Shown in pieces: positions 1-8,579 of a stretch of DNA of 64,000 bases (positions are counted from its first letter, which is position 1; each line of letters opens with the position of its first letter). The notes under the pieces were generated by a model. The model had not been told where the DNA came from. It ran no database searches and saw only the letters and a program-made list of their open reading frames with translations. The stretch is taken from NCBI RefSeq assembly GCF_029338395.1, contig NZ_CP119809.1, forward strand, positions 124,001 through 188,000, in the 5' to 3' direction. Source of the stretch: Halorussus caseinilyticus (lineage in GTDB: Archaea; Halobacteriota; Halobacteria; Halobacteriales; Haladaptataceae). The position numbers and the translations under genes are program-made.

Positions 1-163
1 AGTACGCCATTCACCCCGGTAGGACGGTCCGGCCGCACTTAACTACAAGCATTTACTCGGCGACGAGTATGACACTTCGTGGCGCTGTTCTGTCGGCGGC
101 TCACCACGACGGCAGTCGAGGGACCGCGATAGGGTTAACAAACGGTGGGTGGTAACGAGGTAC

Positions 164-598
164 ATGGGTTCAGACAGCGACGACGCGCCCGACGCCGACC
201 CCGCTGGTCCCGACTCCGCAGGGTCGGACCTCTCGGACGCGGAAGTCGAGGCGCTCCACGAAGTCGAACTCGGCGTAGAGTGGCTACACCGGGCGCACGG
301 CCACCTCGTCCAGTTCCACCACGCGACGGGCCACGCGATGGACCACCTCGCGGAGGCCGAAGACGCCCTGCGGGAGGCCGGATACGACGAACTCGCCGAC
401 GGCCTGCGCGACGACCTGCTCCCGCGCGGGGTGGTCGGCGACACGTGGTCCTACGGCGTGTTGGAGGCGTTTCAGGACGGGCCGCTGGCCCACGCCGAGC
501 AATTCGGTACCGACGCCCGCGAGTCGGTGGCCGACGGCCGCCGCCACGTCGCCGAGCGCCGACAGGAGCGCGAGTGGAAGGCCCGGTCTCGGGAGTAG
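164..598 (+). CDS. Conserved haloarchaeal His-rich helical protein
   Basis: I do not recognise a named family. The 144-residue product has an acidic, disordered N-terminus (about residues 1-25) followed by predicted helices. Residues 42-61 hold seven histidines (42, 45, 47, 52, 53, 57, 61) spaced so that many fall on one helix face, which suggests metal binding, but this is inference. The C-terminus is Arg/Glu-rich. I use the ATG at 164 rather than the GTG at 149 because an AT-rich box near 132-140 sits about 27 bases upstream of it, fitting a leaderless transcript. It stands alone in front of a repeat-filled non-coding region. Confidence 0.75.
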   Translation: MGSDSDDAPDADPAGPDSAGSDLSDAEVEALHEVELGVEWLHRAHGHLVQFHHATGHAMDHLAEAEDALREAGYDELADGLRDDLLPRGVVGDTWSYGVLEAFQDGPLAHAEQFGTDARESVADGRRHVAERRQEREWKARSRE

Positions 599-675
599 GA
601 CGCGCGAAACCCGGAGTTCGACGCCGCGACGCCCGGCCCGACCAACCACCGGCGAACGCTCGGTGCGACTTCCAC

Positions 676-800
676 CAGTAGCGCTCGGCCCACCAACCGC
701 CAGTAGCGCTCGGCCCACCAACCGCCAGTAGCGCTCGGCCCACCAACCGCCAGTAGCGCCCGGCCCACCAACCGCCAGTAGCGCCCGGCCCACCAACGGC
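676..800. repeat. 25-bp tandem repeat, five units
   Basis: The unit starts CAGTAGCGC and ends CCACCAACCGC. Units lie at 676-700, 701-725, 726-750, 751-775 and 776-800. The first three carry CGCTCGG and the last two CGCCCGG, with one further change in the final unit. The period of 25 is not a multiple of three and there is no unique spacer, so it is neither a coding repeat nor a CRISPR array. A degenerate partial unit (GCGCTCGG-like sequence) may precede it at about 655-675. Confidence 0.95.
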
Positions 801-944
801 CGGTTTGGGTGTCTGCGCGAGCGGTGCGCGGCGCTCCGCGCCGCGACTGCGAACGGTGCAACCGCGAGTAAGCGAGTGTGACCTCGGCGGACGCGGTTCG
901 TCCGCCGGTGGATGAAAGGGACGGTGGCTTCCGCTTCTCCGGTT

Positions 945-1130
945 CCGACGACAGAGACCGCAACCACAGCGACGACTCCGACGACAGCGACGACAGGAAC
1001 AGCAATTCTAACACCGACGACAGAGACGACGCCGACGACACAGACTGCAACCACAGAAACCGCGACTACAGAGACCACAACAACACCGACCACAGAACCA
1101 CCAGCGACGACTCCGATGACAGCGACTACA
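945..1130. repeat. T-depleted ACN/CGA simple-sequence tract
   Basis: About 185 bases on the plus strand are built from imperfect ACN, CGA and CAG triplets and contain almost no T. In one plus frame it would encode a Thr/Pro-rich mucin-like segment of the type that precedes cell-wall anchors in haloarchaeal surface proteins, but that frame runs on antisense into UspA and lacks a signal peptide or anchor. It could be a decayed fragment of such a gene or a replication-slippage tract. Confidence 0.6.
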
Positions 1131-1168
1131 GAACTCGCAGACGACACCCGAAAAAACGCCCCGGAAAG

Positions 1169-1618
1169 TCAGTCGCCGCGGACGAACGTGACGGGGCAGG
1201 GCGCGTTGAGCATCACCTCTTGGGCCGTGCTTCCGAAGACGGCCTTCCCGGTGGGCGAGCGCTTGCGTCCGCCGACGACCACGCGGTCCGCGCCGACTTC
1301 GTTCGCCAACTCCACGATGGTCTCGCCGTGGTCGCCGACTCTGCCCCGGACGTGGTACGAGACGCCCGCGTCGTCGAAGGCGTCGGTGAGGTGCCGAACC
1401 GTGGCGTGGCGCGTGGCCACCTCGTCGGGGTCGATGTCGCCCGCCGGGTCGTAGTCGAGTTGACTCACCACGCCGTCGAACTCCTCGTCGGTGAAGACGT
1501 GGGCCAACACGACGTTCGCGCCCGACGGTCCCGCTACGTCTACGACCGCTCGGGCCAGTTCCTCGGTGCGGTCGGCGTCTCCCGGTCCGACCGCGAGCAG
1601 TATGGTTTCTAATGCCAT
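1169..1618 (-). CDS. Universal stress protein, UspA family
   Basis: The 149-residue single-domain protein has the usual length for a UspA monomer. It starts with the buried strand ETILLAV and ends in the ATP-binding signature at residues 116-131 (GGRKRSPTGKAVFGST), which matches the G-x2-G-x9-G-S/T pattern of ATP-binding Usp proteins. It probably acts as a cytoplasmic nucleotide-binding dimer in stress adaptation; the particular role is unknown. A TATA-like CATTAATAT at about 1643-1653 lies 27-30 bases upstream of the ATG. It is monocistronic, convergent with nothing nearby. Confidence 0.93.
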   Translation of the reverse strand: MALETILLAVGPGDADRTEELARAVVDVAGPSGANVVLAHVFTDEEFDGVVSQLDYDPAGDIDPDEVATRHATVRHLTDAFDDAGVSYHVRGRVGDHGETIVELANEVGADRVVVGGRKRSPTGKAVFGSTAQEVMLNAPCPVTFVRGD

Positions 1619-1897
1619 ACTGAATGGTGTACCGTCTCGATATTAATGGTATGTGGCCGCGACGATTTTTGATGGGCCAGTCGCCGCGGTCCGTCCCCGT
1701 CCGCCGGTCGCGGCCCTCCGGTCGGCCGTCGCTTCGTTTCAGAAGCGACGGCCGACCGGAATCCTGAACACGGGCGAAAGAAATGGAAATACATTCTGAG
1801 CAACGAATTTTAATTCTAAAGAAACGGATAATGTTACTCCGCGGCTCTCCGCGCCGAAGCCTCAACGCAGAAATACGCCGACGCCAAACTCCAAGCC

Positions 1898-2638
1898 ATG
1901 ATACGACCTGACCTGACCGGACGGACAGCGCTCGTGACCGGAAGCGCGAAGGGCGTCGGCCGGGAGTTGTTGCTCGCGCTCGCCGAGCGAGGCGCGTCGG
2001 CGGCGGTCCACTACCGTTCCAGCGCCGACGCCGCCGCGGAAGTCGCGGACGCCGCCCGCGAACGCGGCGCACCCGCGGCGACGACCGTACAGGGCGACGT
2101 GGCCGACCCCGACGACGTGGACGCGATGTTCGACGCCGTGGAAGACGAACTTGACGGCGTGGACGTGCTGGTCAACAACGTCGGTCCCTTCGCGCCGCGC
2201 CACTGGGAGGACATCTCCTTCGAGCAGTGGAACACCGTCCTCCAAGCCAACGTCAACGGAACCTACCTCTGCTGTAAGCGCGCCCTGCCGGAGATGCGCG
2301 AGGAGGCGTGGGGTCGCATCGTCAACGTCGGGTACGCCAGCGCGGAGAAGGGTCTCGTGAGTCCGAAGAACGCGCCGTACTTCATCGCCAAGCAGGGCGT
2401 GCTGATGTTCACCCGGATGCTCGCCAACGACACCCAGTACGAGGGCATCACGGTCAACGCCGTCTCGCCCTACGTGGTCGAGAACTCCGACGAGTTCCCC
2501 GACGAACTCCCGCGGGGCAGACCCGCCGACTTCGAGGACGTGATTCAGGCGATGCTGTTCTTCGTGGACGAGGACAGCGGGTACGTCAGCGGCGAGAACG
2601 TCGAGGTGGACGGCGGGTGGTTGCCAGAGCGGGTGTGA
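1898..2638 (+). CDS. Short-chain dehydrogenase/reductase (FabG-like)
   Basis: A 246-residue classical SDR. The cofactor motif TGSAKGVGRE begins at residue 14, NNVG is at 93-96, and the catalytic set includes Asn120 region (ANVNG), Ser148 (GYAS), Tyr161 and Lys165 (YFIAK). The C-terminal GGWLPERV resembles the FabG/SDR dimer end. It should oxidise or reduce a carbonyl/hydroxyl with NAD(P)(H) in the cytoplasm; the substrate cannot be told. The glycine motif lacks an obvious Arg/Lys after the second strand, except HYRSS at 38-42, which favours NADPH. No operon partner is visible. Confidence 0.92.
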   Translation: MIRPDLTGRTALVTGSAKGVGRELLLALAERGASAAVHYRSSADAAAEVADAARERGAPAATTVQGDVADPDDVDAMFDAVEDELDGVDVLVNNVGPFAPRHWEDISFEQWNTVLQANVNGTYLCCKRALPEMREEAWGRIVNVGYASAEKGLVSPKNAPYFIAKQGVLMFTRMLANDTQYEGITVNAVSPYVVENSDEFPDELPRGRPADFEDVIQAMLFFVDEDSGYVSGENVEVDGGWLPERV

Positions 2639-2674
2639 CGACTCCCCGAGTTACCGACGAAAATCGAGCGGAGC

Positions 2675-2821
2675 CTATTCGTCTTCTACGTCTGCCGTCC
2701 CGAACATTCGGGCCCGGAGTTCTGCTACGTCTTCTTCCGACAGCGAGTACTCTTCGCGCCGTTCTTCCTCCGAGAGGTCCTCCGTGTACATTCTCGGCTT
2801 TATTTCCGTCACTCCACTCAT
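2675..2821 (-). CDS. Small acidic haloarchaeal protein, 48 aa
   Basis: Translated by hand. The frame begins MSGVTEIKPRMYTEDLSEEE and ends TADVEDE, with a charged helical middle (EERRE, SEEDVAELRARMF). The composition, high Glu/Asp and consistent GC-rich third positions look like a real haloarchaeal protein rather than a shadow frame. It is convergent with the SDR gene, ending 36 bases after it. I do not recognise a family; an adaptor or small regulator is possible but is only a guess. Confidence 0.65.
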   Translation of the reverse strand: MSGVTEIKPRMYTEDLSEEERREEYSLSEEDVAELRARMFGTADVEDE

Positions 2822-2941
2822 GCTATCTCTCTGCGATTTCTTTTAGTCTATTTAATGTAGACGGTCACAAAACAGTGTTAGTTCTGATATAGCGTGAGTA
2901 CACTACTCCGGTAAAAATAGTGAAAACACAGTTGGTCCACT

Positions 2942-3394
2942 TCAGTCGTCGTCCCCGCCCCACGACTTCCCCTCGCTCGTCCACCCCTGCCGTCGTTCCT
3001 CCAGTCGAACCGCCTCGTCTACGAGGTTCTCCTGTGCGCGCACCACGTCGGTCATCGTCAGCATCCCCACGATTTCCATCCCGTCCACCACCGGCAGCTT
3101 CTTCACGTCGTTCTCGCGCATCTGGCGGACCGCGCCGCGAATCGTCGTCCCCGGCGAGGTCGTCACCAGCGAGTCGGTCGCCGCCTTCGAGACCGGAATC
3201 TCGCCGAACGGCCGTTCCGCGTGATAGCCAGCCTTCAGCGCGTCGGTCTCGGTCAGAATCCCCGCCGGGTTCCCCTCGCGGGTGACGACGACGCTCCCGA
3301 CGCCCGCGCGGAGCATCCGGCCGACCGCCTCGCGGACCGAGGCGTCGGCCGCCGCCGTCACCACGTCGGTCGTCATGGCGTCTCGAACGAGCAT
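2942..3394 (-). CDS. Two-CBS-domain protein
   Basis: A 150-residue protein made of a tandem pair of CBS motifs (Bateman module). The first begins VRDAMTTDVVTA and includes VVTREGNPAGILTETDALK; the second includes MRENDVKKLPVVDGMEIVGML and TDVV. Such stand-alone modules bind adenosine nucleotides and usually regulate partner proteins; the partner is unknown. The last 25 residues are a charged tail rich in Glu, Arg and Gly. It is followed on the same strand by the flavoprotein gene after a gap of about 170 bases in the upstream direction, so linkage is weak. Confidence 0.92.
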   Translation of the reverse strand: MLVRDAMTTDVVTAAADASVREAVGRMLRAGVGSVVVTREGNPAGILTETDALKAGYHAERPFGEIPVSKAATDSLVTTSPGTTIRGAVRQMRENDVKKLPVVDGMEIVGMLTMTDVVRAQENLVDEAVRLEERRQGWTSEGKSWGGDDD

Positions 3395-3567
3395 ACCGGG
3401 AGGTGTCGCGGGCGGTACGTGTTTGTTGGGATTACCGTCGCGGCTTACGTGCCTACGGCGTGAAATTCCTCCAGAACTGTCTCTGGAACGGGATTGACGT
3501 ACTCGAAGTCCTCGTCCTCACAGAGTTGCTCGAAGTCGCGGTCCGTGGTATTTCGAATCGCCGTTTC

Positions 3568-4659
3568 TCATGCTCGCGACAACAACTTCTTCAGATGCTC
3601 CTTCGAGAAGAACGAGGTCGGCTTGTCCATGTGGACGCCGATTTCGCCCTCGAACACCGCCAGTCCGGCGTGCTGGACCGGTTCCGGCAACGAGTAGGCC
3701 TTCCGTATCCAGTGGCCCAGTTTGATTTCGGTACTCAAGTCGTCGCGCCACGCGTCCTCGTAGGCGGCCAGCGTCCCCGGACGCTCGGGGTCGATTTCGC
3801 GGGCGGCGTGGTCCGCGGCGGTCATGCCGTAGAGGATGCCGCCGCCGGTGAACGGCTTGGTCTGAGCGGCGGCGTCGCCAATCAGGAACCCGCGGCGACT
3901 CGTCACCTTCTCGGCGGGACCGACCGGAATCATCCCGGCGCAGAAGTGAGTGGTTTCCACGTCGTACTCCGAGGTAAACTCCGAGAACAACTCCTTCGCG
4001 GTCGGGTCCGACCCCGGCGGGGCCGCGAGTCCGTACTCGACGCCCGAGTCCCCGCGCGGGATGCGCCACGCGAAAAAGCGCGGCGCGGTGAGGTGAACGT
4101 CCACGTAGTCGCCGGGGTCGTCTTCCTCCGAGAACGCCAGCACGCCCTGTAGTTTCTCGCCGGGGTCGGGCAGGCCGAGTTCCGACCGGACCCGCGAGAC
4201 CGGACCGTCGCATCCGGCGACCATCCGGGCCTCGAACGTCTCGGTGCCGTCGGGCGCGTTGACCGTCACCTCCACGTGGTCGCGGTACTCCTCGACGCCC
4301 GAGACGCTGTGGTTCTCCCGGAGGTCCGCGCCCGCCTCCCGTGCGGTCTCGGCGAGTCGTCGGTCGAGTCCTACGCGGTCGATGACGTTCGAGACGACCT
4401 CGCGCTTGTAGAACTGGTAGTCGGCGCTCTCCGGTCCGCCGACGTGGAAGCGCGCGCCGTACACCTCGTTCTGGAGGAGGTCCTCGCGCGCACCCTCGGG
4501 TGTGAAATCCCAGATGTCGGTGCTGACGTGGCCCGAACAGGCAAGCGGCTTACCGACCTCGCCGCGTTCGAGTACCAGCACGTCGTACCCCCGTTCGGCC
4601 GCCCGTCGGGAGAACCGCGACCCGGCGGGACCCGCTCCGACGACTACGAAGTCGTACAT
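3568..4659 (-). CDS. Geranylgeranyl reductase family FAD-dependent oxidoreductase
   Basis: A 363-residue flavoprotein. The N-terminal FAD-binding motif is VVVGAGPAGS at residues 5-14 with the acidic end ER at 31-32, and the second FAD motif is GFLIGDAAAQTKPFTGGGI, characteristic of the geranylgeranyl reductase/PHBH-like family. CSGHV near residue 41 is the conserved cysteine region of GGR enzymes. Members saturate isoprenoid chains, for example those of archaeal lipids or menaquinone; the substrate here is not known. After the TGA stop the same frame stays open for 40 more codons of acidic, protein-like sequence (see findings). Confidence 0.88.
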   Translation of the reverse strand: MYDFVVVGAGPAGSRFSRRAAERGYDVLVLERGEVGKPLACSGHVSTDIWDFTPEGAREDLLQNEVYGARFHVGGPESADYQFYKREVVSNVIDRVGLDRRLAETAREAGADLRENHSVSGVEEYRDHVEVTVNAPDGTETFEARMVAGCDGPVSRVRSELGLPDPGEKLQGVLAFSEEDDPGDYVDVHLTAPRFFAWRIPRGDSGVEYGLAAPPGSDPTAKELFSEFTSEYDVETTHFCAGMIPVGPAEKVTSRRGFLIGDAAAQTKPFTGGGILYGMTAADHAAREIDPERPGTLAAYEDAWRDDLSTEIKLGHWIRKAYSLPEPVQHAGLAVFEGEIGVHMDKPTSFFSKEHLKKLLSRA

Positions 4660-4724
4660 CGCTCGGGCGTACTACCCTCCGGCCCAAGTATTCTCCGCTC
4701 TATGCTCCCTTCGACGTGTTAGGT

Positions 4725-5279
4725 CTACCCCTCGACGTTCGGGGGTGCCTCTTGCTGAGCGAGTTGTCGTCGTCGCAGGTAGTGAGTCGCCGCCGAAACC
4801 GCGAACGCGGCGACGATGAGAATGCCCCAAATCTCGTCCGGAATCGCGTCGAACGGCGGGACGCCGAGCAGGTCCCCGAGGACGAGAACCGCGCTCACGA
4901 CCGCGAGACCGAGGTAGTACCGAATCCACGGAAAGTCGTCCTGCGGCCGGAGATACCCTTCCAGTTGGGCCGCGTTCTCCGATAGCTCTACTACCCCTCG
5001 GTTCTGGTTGTAATCTACGATACCCGCGTCCGCCAGTTTCGGGAGATGCGTCTGATACAGGGAGGTGTAGACCGATTTACGCTCGTTGGCCGACAACCCC
5101 TCGACGGTCGTGTCGTTCTCCCACGCCGCGACCTGTTCGGCGAGTTCGCTCAGCTCGACCGGACGGTCCTGCTGTTTGAGGTAATGCAGCGTGTATCGCC
5201 GTCGCCGGTTCTTCAACACGTCGAAGATGAGGTCTTCGGACAGTGTTTCTTGCCCCGGTGATTTATCAGCCGAACTCAT
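4725..5279 (-). CDS. Membrane-anchored winged-helix protein (DUF7344-like)
   Basis: A 184-residue protein. Residues about 15-105 form a haloarchaeal winged-helix domain (ILFDVLKN-RRRRYTLHYL, LSELAEQVAAWEND, HLPKLADAGIVDYNQNR), and two hydrophobic segments at about 125-145 and 150-168 form a C-terminal membrane hairpin. This architecture is common in haloarchaea and suggests a membrane-tethered transcription regulator, but its target is unknown. I use the ATG (MSSADK) at 5279 rather than the TTG at 5297. The upstream 190 bases are free of genes. Confidence 0.85.
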   Translation of the reverse strand: MSSADKSPGQETLSEDLIFDVLKNRRRRYTLHYLKQQDRPVELSELAEQVAAWENDTTVEGLSANERKSVYTSLYQTHLPKLADAGIVDYNQNRGVVELSENAAQLEGYLRPQDDFPWIRYYLGLAVVSAVLVLGDLLGVPPFDAIPDEIWGILIVAAFAVSAATHYLRRRQLAQQEAPPNVEG

Positions 5280-5489
5280 ACTACCGAAGTCGCTCAATCC
5301 CTTGTTGCGTCGGTGCCACCGCCACCCATCCCATCACGGTACGCCAGTTTCATCCGGCCCACACTTTGTTATCCAGTACTTAGCCCGCCTTGACTATAAA
5401 CTAACTGTCATTTTTTGGTGGTAACAGACGAATTCCCGGAGTTAAGCCGACGATATTCGAGCTGAAACGGGCAAGTTAAGAACGAACCG

Positions 5490-8441
5490 TCAGTCGTCGG
5501 TGGCTGGCGCGGCCCGGCGGTCCGCCCGCGGTCCGTCCAGTTCCACGTCGGGGAGCATGTCCCGGAGGTATCGCCCGGTGTGCGAGTCCTCGTCGCGGGC
5601 GACTGCTTCGGGAGTTCCGGACGCGACGACTTCGCCGCCGTTCTCGCCGCCCTCGGGTCCGAGGTCGATTACGTGGTCGGCGTTCTTCACGAGGTCGAGT
5701 TCGTGTTCGATGACGACCACGGTGTTGCCCTTGTCGGCGAGTCGCTGGAGGACCTCGATGAGTTTTCGCTCGTCGGCCTTGTGGAGACCCGTGGTGGGTT
5801 CGTCCAACAGGTAGAGCGTGTCGCCGGTGTCCTTCTTCCCGAGTTCCTCGGCGAGTTTGACCCGCTGGGCCTCGCCGCCCGAGAGGGTCGTGGAGGGTTG
5901 GCCGAGGTTCATGTAGTCCAGCCCCACGTCCTTCAGCAGGCCGAGTCGTCGGGCGATGCGCTGGTCGTGTTCGAAGAAGTCGTAGGCCTCTTCGACGGAC
6001 ATGTCCAGCACGTCCGCGATGGTCGCGCCCTTGTAGGTCACGTCCAGCGTCTCGTCGTTGTACCGCGCCCCGTCGCACTCCTCGCAGGGGACGTACACGT
6101 CCGACAGGAAGTTCATCTCGATTTTGACGGTCCCCTGTCCGCCACACTCCTCACACCGGCCGCCCTTGACGTTGAACGAGAACCGACCCTTCTCGTAGCC
6201 GCGTTGTTTGGCGAGTTTCGTCTCGGCGAACAACTCGCGGATGTAGTCGAAGACGCCGGTGTACGTCGCGGGGTTCGACCGCGGGGTCCGGCCGATGGGC
6301 GACTGGTCGATGAGTCGGACTTTCTCGACGTTCTCGATTCCCTCGATGGCGTCGTGGTCGCCGGGGTCTACCGAGGTGTTGTCGTTCATCTCGCGGGCGA
6401 GTCCCTTGTAGAGGATGTCGTGCATCAGGGTGGACTTCCCGGACCCGGAGACCCCGGTAATCGCGGTGAACTGGCCGACGGGGAGGGCCACGTTCAGGTC
6501 CTTCAGGTTGTGCTGGCGCGCGCCGACGACCGTGAGACGCTCGTCGGTGTCCCGCCGGTCGTCTGGCACGGGAATCTCCTTTCGGCCCGTGAGGTAGTCG
6601 CCGGTCAGCGACTCCTCGCAGTCCATCACTTCGTCCACGTCGCCCTGCACGACGACTTCGCCGCCGCGCTTGCCCGGTCCCGGACCCATGTCGATTACGT
6701 TGTCGGCCCGGCGCATCGTCGCCTCGTCGTGTTCGACCACGAGCAGGGTGTTTCCGAGGTCCCGCAACTCTTCGAGCGTATTGAGAAGTCGGTCGTTGTC
6801 CCGCTGGTGAAGCCCGATAGATGGCTCGTCCAGTACGTAGAGGACGCCGACGAGACCCGACCCGATTTGGGTGGCGAGTCGGATGCGCTGGCTCTCGCCG
6901 CCCGAGAGGGTCGAAGCCTCGCGGTCCAGCGTCAGGTACTCCAGTCCGACCTCCTCCATGAAGCCGAGACGGGCGCGAATCTCCTTCAGAATCTCCTCGG
7001 CGATTTTGGTCTCGCGGTCGTCCAGCGTTTTCTCCAACCCCTCGAAGTGGTCCAAGGCGTCCCCGATGGACATCTCGTTGACCTCCGTAATCGAAGTGCC
7101 GTCCACGAGGACCGACCGGCTCTGGTCGTTGAGGCGGGTCCCCTCACACTCCGGACACTCCGTGACCGCCATGTACTCCTCTATGTGGTCGCGGGTGCTG
7201 TCCGAATCCGTCTCGACGTATCGACGTTCGAGGTTCGGGATGACCCCCTCGAATCGCTCGTCTTTCTCGCGGGTGCCGTTCTTGGTCGTCCACTCGAAGT
7301 GGACTTTCTCGTCGGTGCCCCAGACGAACGCCTCCCGCACGTCCTCGGGCAGGTTCTCGAAGGGAGTGTCCACGCTCACGCCGAAGTGGTCGGCCACGTT
7401 GTCGAGTTGCCTGCGGTAGTAAGTCCGGTTGTAGCTCCACGGCTCGAAGACGTGCTTGAGGGGTTTCGAGGGGTCTTGGACCACCAACTCCTCGTCCACC
7501 TCCTTGGTCTCGCCGATGCCCTCGCACTCCGGGCACGCGCCGTGGGGACTGTTGAACGAGAAGCTTCGGGTCTCTATCTCCCGGAAGTCGATGCCGCAGT
7601 GGGTGCAGGCCAACTCCTCGGAGAACTCCACGACGAGGCGGTCGTCGGACTCGCCAGCGAGGTCCCCCGTGGACCGAGCGGTCGCGCCGCCGAGTTCGGC
7701 CGCGGCCGAACTCGGCGGGTCGGGCAGGACGACCTTCAGCACGCCGTCGGCTTCCTCCAAGGCCGTCTCCACGCTGTCGGTGATTCGGCTTCGGGCCTCC
7801 GGAGAGACCTTCACCCGGTCCACGATTACGTCGATGTCGTGGTCGTAGTTCTTGTCGAGGTCGGGCCGGTCCATCGTGAGGTCGAACTCCTCGCCGTCCA
7901 CCTCGACGCGGGAGTAGCCCTCCGAGACTAACTCGTCGAAGAGGTCCTCGAACGCGCCCTTCTGGTCGCGGACGACCGGCGCGGCGATTTTGGCGCGGGT
8001 ACCCTCGGGGAGTTCGAGGACGCGCCGGACCATGTTCTGGGCGCTCTGCTCGCCGACTTCCCGACCGCACTCCGGGCAGTGGGGCGTCCCGATGCGGGCG
8101 TACAGCAGGCGGAAGTAGTCGTGGAGTTCCGTGACGGTGCCGACCGTCGAGCGGGGATTGTTGGCGGCGTTCTTCTGGTCGATGGAGATGGCGGGCGAGA
8201 GGCCCTCGACGTTCTCGACCTGCGGCTTGTCCATCTGGCCGAGGAAGTTGCGGGCGTAGGCCGACAGGCTCTCGATGTACCGGCGCTGGCCCTCGGCGTA
8301 GACGGTCTCGAACGCGAGCGACGACTTGCCCGACCCCGACAGTCCCGTCACCACGTTGAACTGCTCGCGCGGGATGGATACGTCGAGGTCCTTCAGGTTG
8401 TGTTCCTCCGCCCCCTTCACGTCGATGTAGTCTTTGCTCAT
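5490..8441 (-). CDS. uvrA: UvrABC excinuclease subunit A
   Basis: A 983-residue protein of standard UvrA length, the damage-recognition ATPase of nucleotide excision repair. It shows the two ABC ATPase modules: Walker A GLSGSGKSSLAFE near residue 33 and GVSGSGKSTLMHD in the second half, with signature motifs LSGGESQRIRLA and LSGGEAQRVKLAEELG. Zinc-binding cysteine pairs are visible (CTHC, CPEC, and CEECGGQG with CEEC 30 residues later). UvrB and UvrC are not in the window, so it is encoded apart from its partners. The C-terminus is a charged tail (RADRRAAPATDD). Confidence 0.98.
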   Translation of the reverse strand: MSKDYIDVKGAEEHNLKDLDVSIPREQFNVVTGLSGSGKSSLAFETVYAEGQRRYIESLSAYARNFLGQMDKPQVENVEGLSPAISIDQKNAANNPRSTVGTVTELHDYFRLLYARIGTPHCPECGREVGEQSAQNMVRRVLELPEGTRAKIAAPVVRDQKGAFEDLFDELVSEGYSRVEVDGEEFDLTMDRPDLDKNYDHDIDVIVDRVKVSPEARSRITDSVETALEEADGVLKVVLPDPPSSAAAELGGATARSTGDLAGESDDRLVVEFSEELACTHCGIDFREIETRSFSFNSPHGACPECEGIGETKEVDEELVVQDPSKPLKHVFEPWSYNRTYYRRQLDNVADHFGVSVDTPFENLPEDVREAFVWGTDEKVHFEWTTKNGTREKDERFEGVIPNLERRYVETDSDSTRDHIEEYMAVTECPECEGTRLNDQSRSVLVDGTSITEVNEMSIGDALDHFEGLEKTLDDRETKIAEEILKEIRARLGFMEEVGLEYLTLDREASTLSGGESQRIRLATQIGSGLVGVLYVLDEPSIGLHQRDNDRLLNTLEELRDLGNTLLVVEHDEATMRRADNVIDMGPGPGKRGGEVVVQGDVDEVMDCEESLTGDYLTGRKEIPVPDDRRDTDERLTVVGARQHNLKDLNVALPVGQFTAITGVSGSGKSTLMHDILYKGLAREMNDNTSVDPGDHDAIEGIENVEKVRLIDQSPIGRTPRSNPATYTGVFDYIRELFAETKLAKQRGYEKGRFSFNVKGGRCEECGGQGTVKIEMNFLSDVYVPCEECDGARYNDETLDVTYKGATIADVLDMSVEEAYDFFEHDQRIARRLGLLKDVGLDYMNLGQPSTTLSGGEAQRVKLAEELGKKDTGDTLYLLDEPTTGLHKADERKLIEVLQRLADKGNTVVVIEHELDLVKNADHVIDLGPEGGENGGEVVASGTPEAVARDEDSHTGRYLRDMLPDVELDGPRADRRAAPATDD

Positions 8442-8579
8442 CGTTTTCGTGTCCCCAGAGAATGCGTTTGCGTGCGCTGTGCCGTCTCGTTCATCAACAG
8501 GTAACAGGGATTGAGGGCACTTAACGGGAGTGTAATCGGAAAGACGGGTGACTACGCCGACCGACTCGCGGGGTCGCGC

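Larger units (their letters stand above)
599..1168. other. Gene-free region with two kinds of repeats
   Basis: No credible gene lies between the His-rich protein and the convergent UspA gene. The interval contains a five-unit 25-bp tandem repeat (676-800) and a T-poor simple-sequence tract (about 945-1130), each listed separately. Long open frames exist on both strands, but their predicted proteins are Arg/Pro- or Val-rich and typical of GC-rich shadow frames. Confidence 0.7.

Noticed and set aside
1-163. Possible gene at the left edge
   Set aside because: Frames on both strands are short and Arg/Ser-rich; the stretch contains only the promoter area of the first gene.
676-800. CRISPR array
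   Set aside because: The repeats are directly adjacent with no spacers, and no cas gene is in the window.
912-1454. Thr-rich protein gene
   Set aside because: The frame has no signal peptide, and its second half is antisense to UspA, so only the tract itself is noted.
3403-4152. A 249-codon plus-strand frame opposite the GGR-family gene
   Set aside because: Antisense to a clear flavoprotein with two FAD motifs; its own sequence is typical of a shadow frame.
5580-7931. A 783-codon open frame on the plus strand
   Set aside because: It lies entirely antisense to uvrA, has the Val/Leu/Arg-rich look of a mirror frame in GC-rich coding DNA, and shows no domain.
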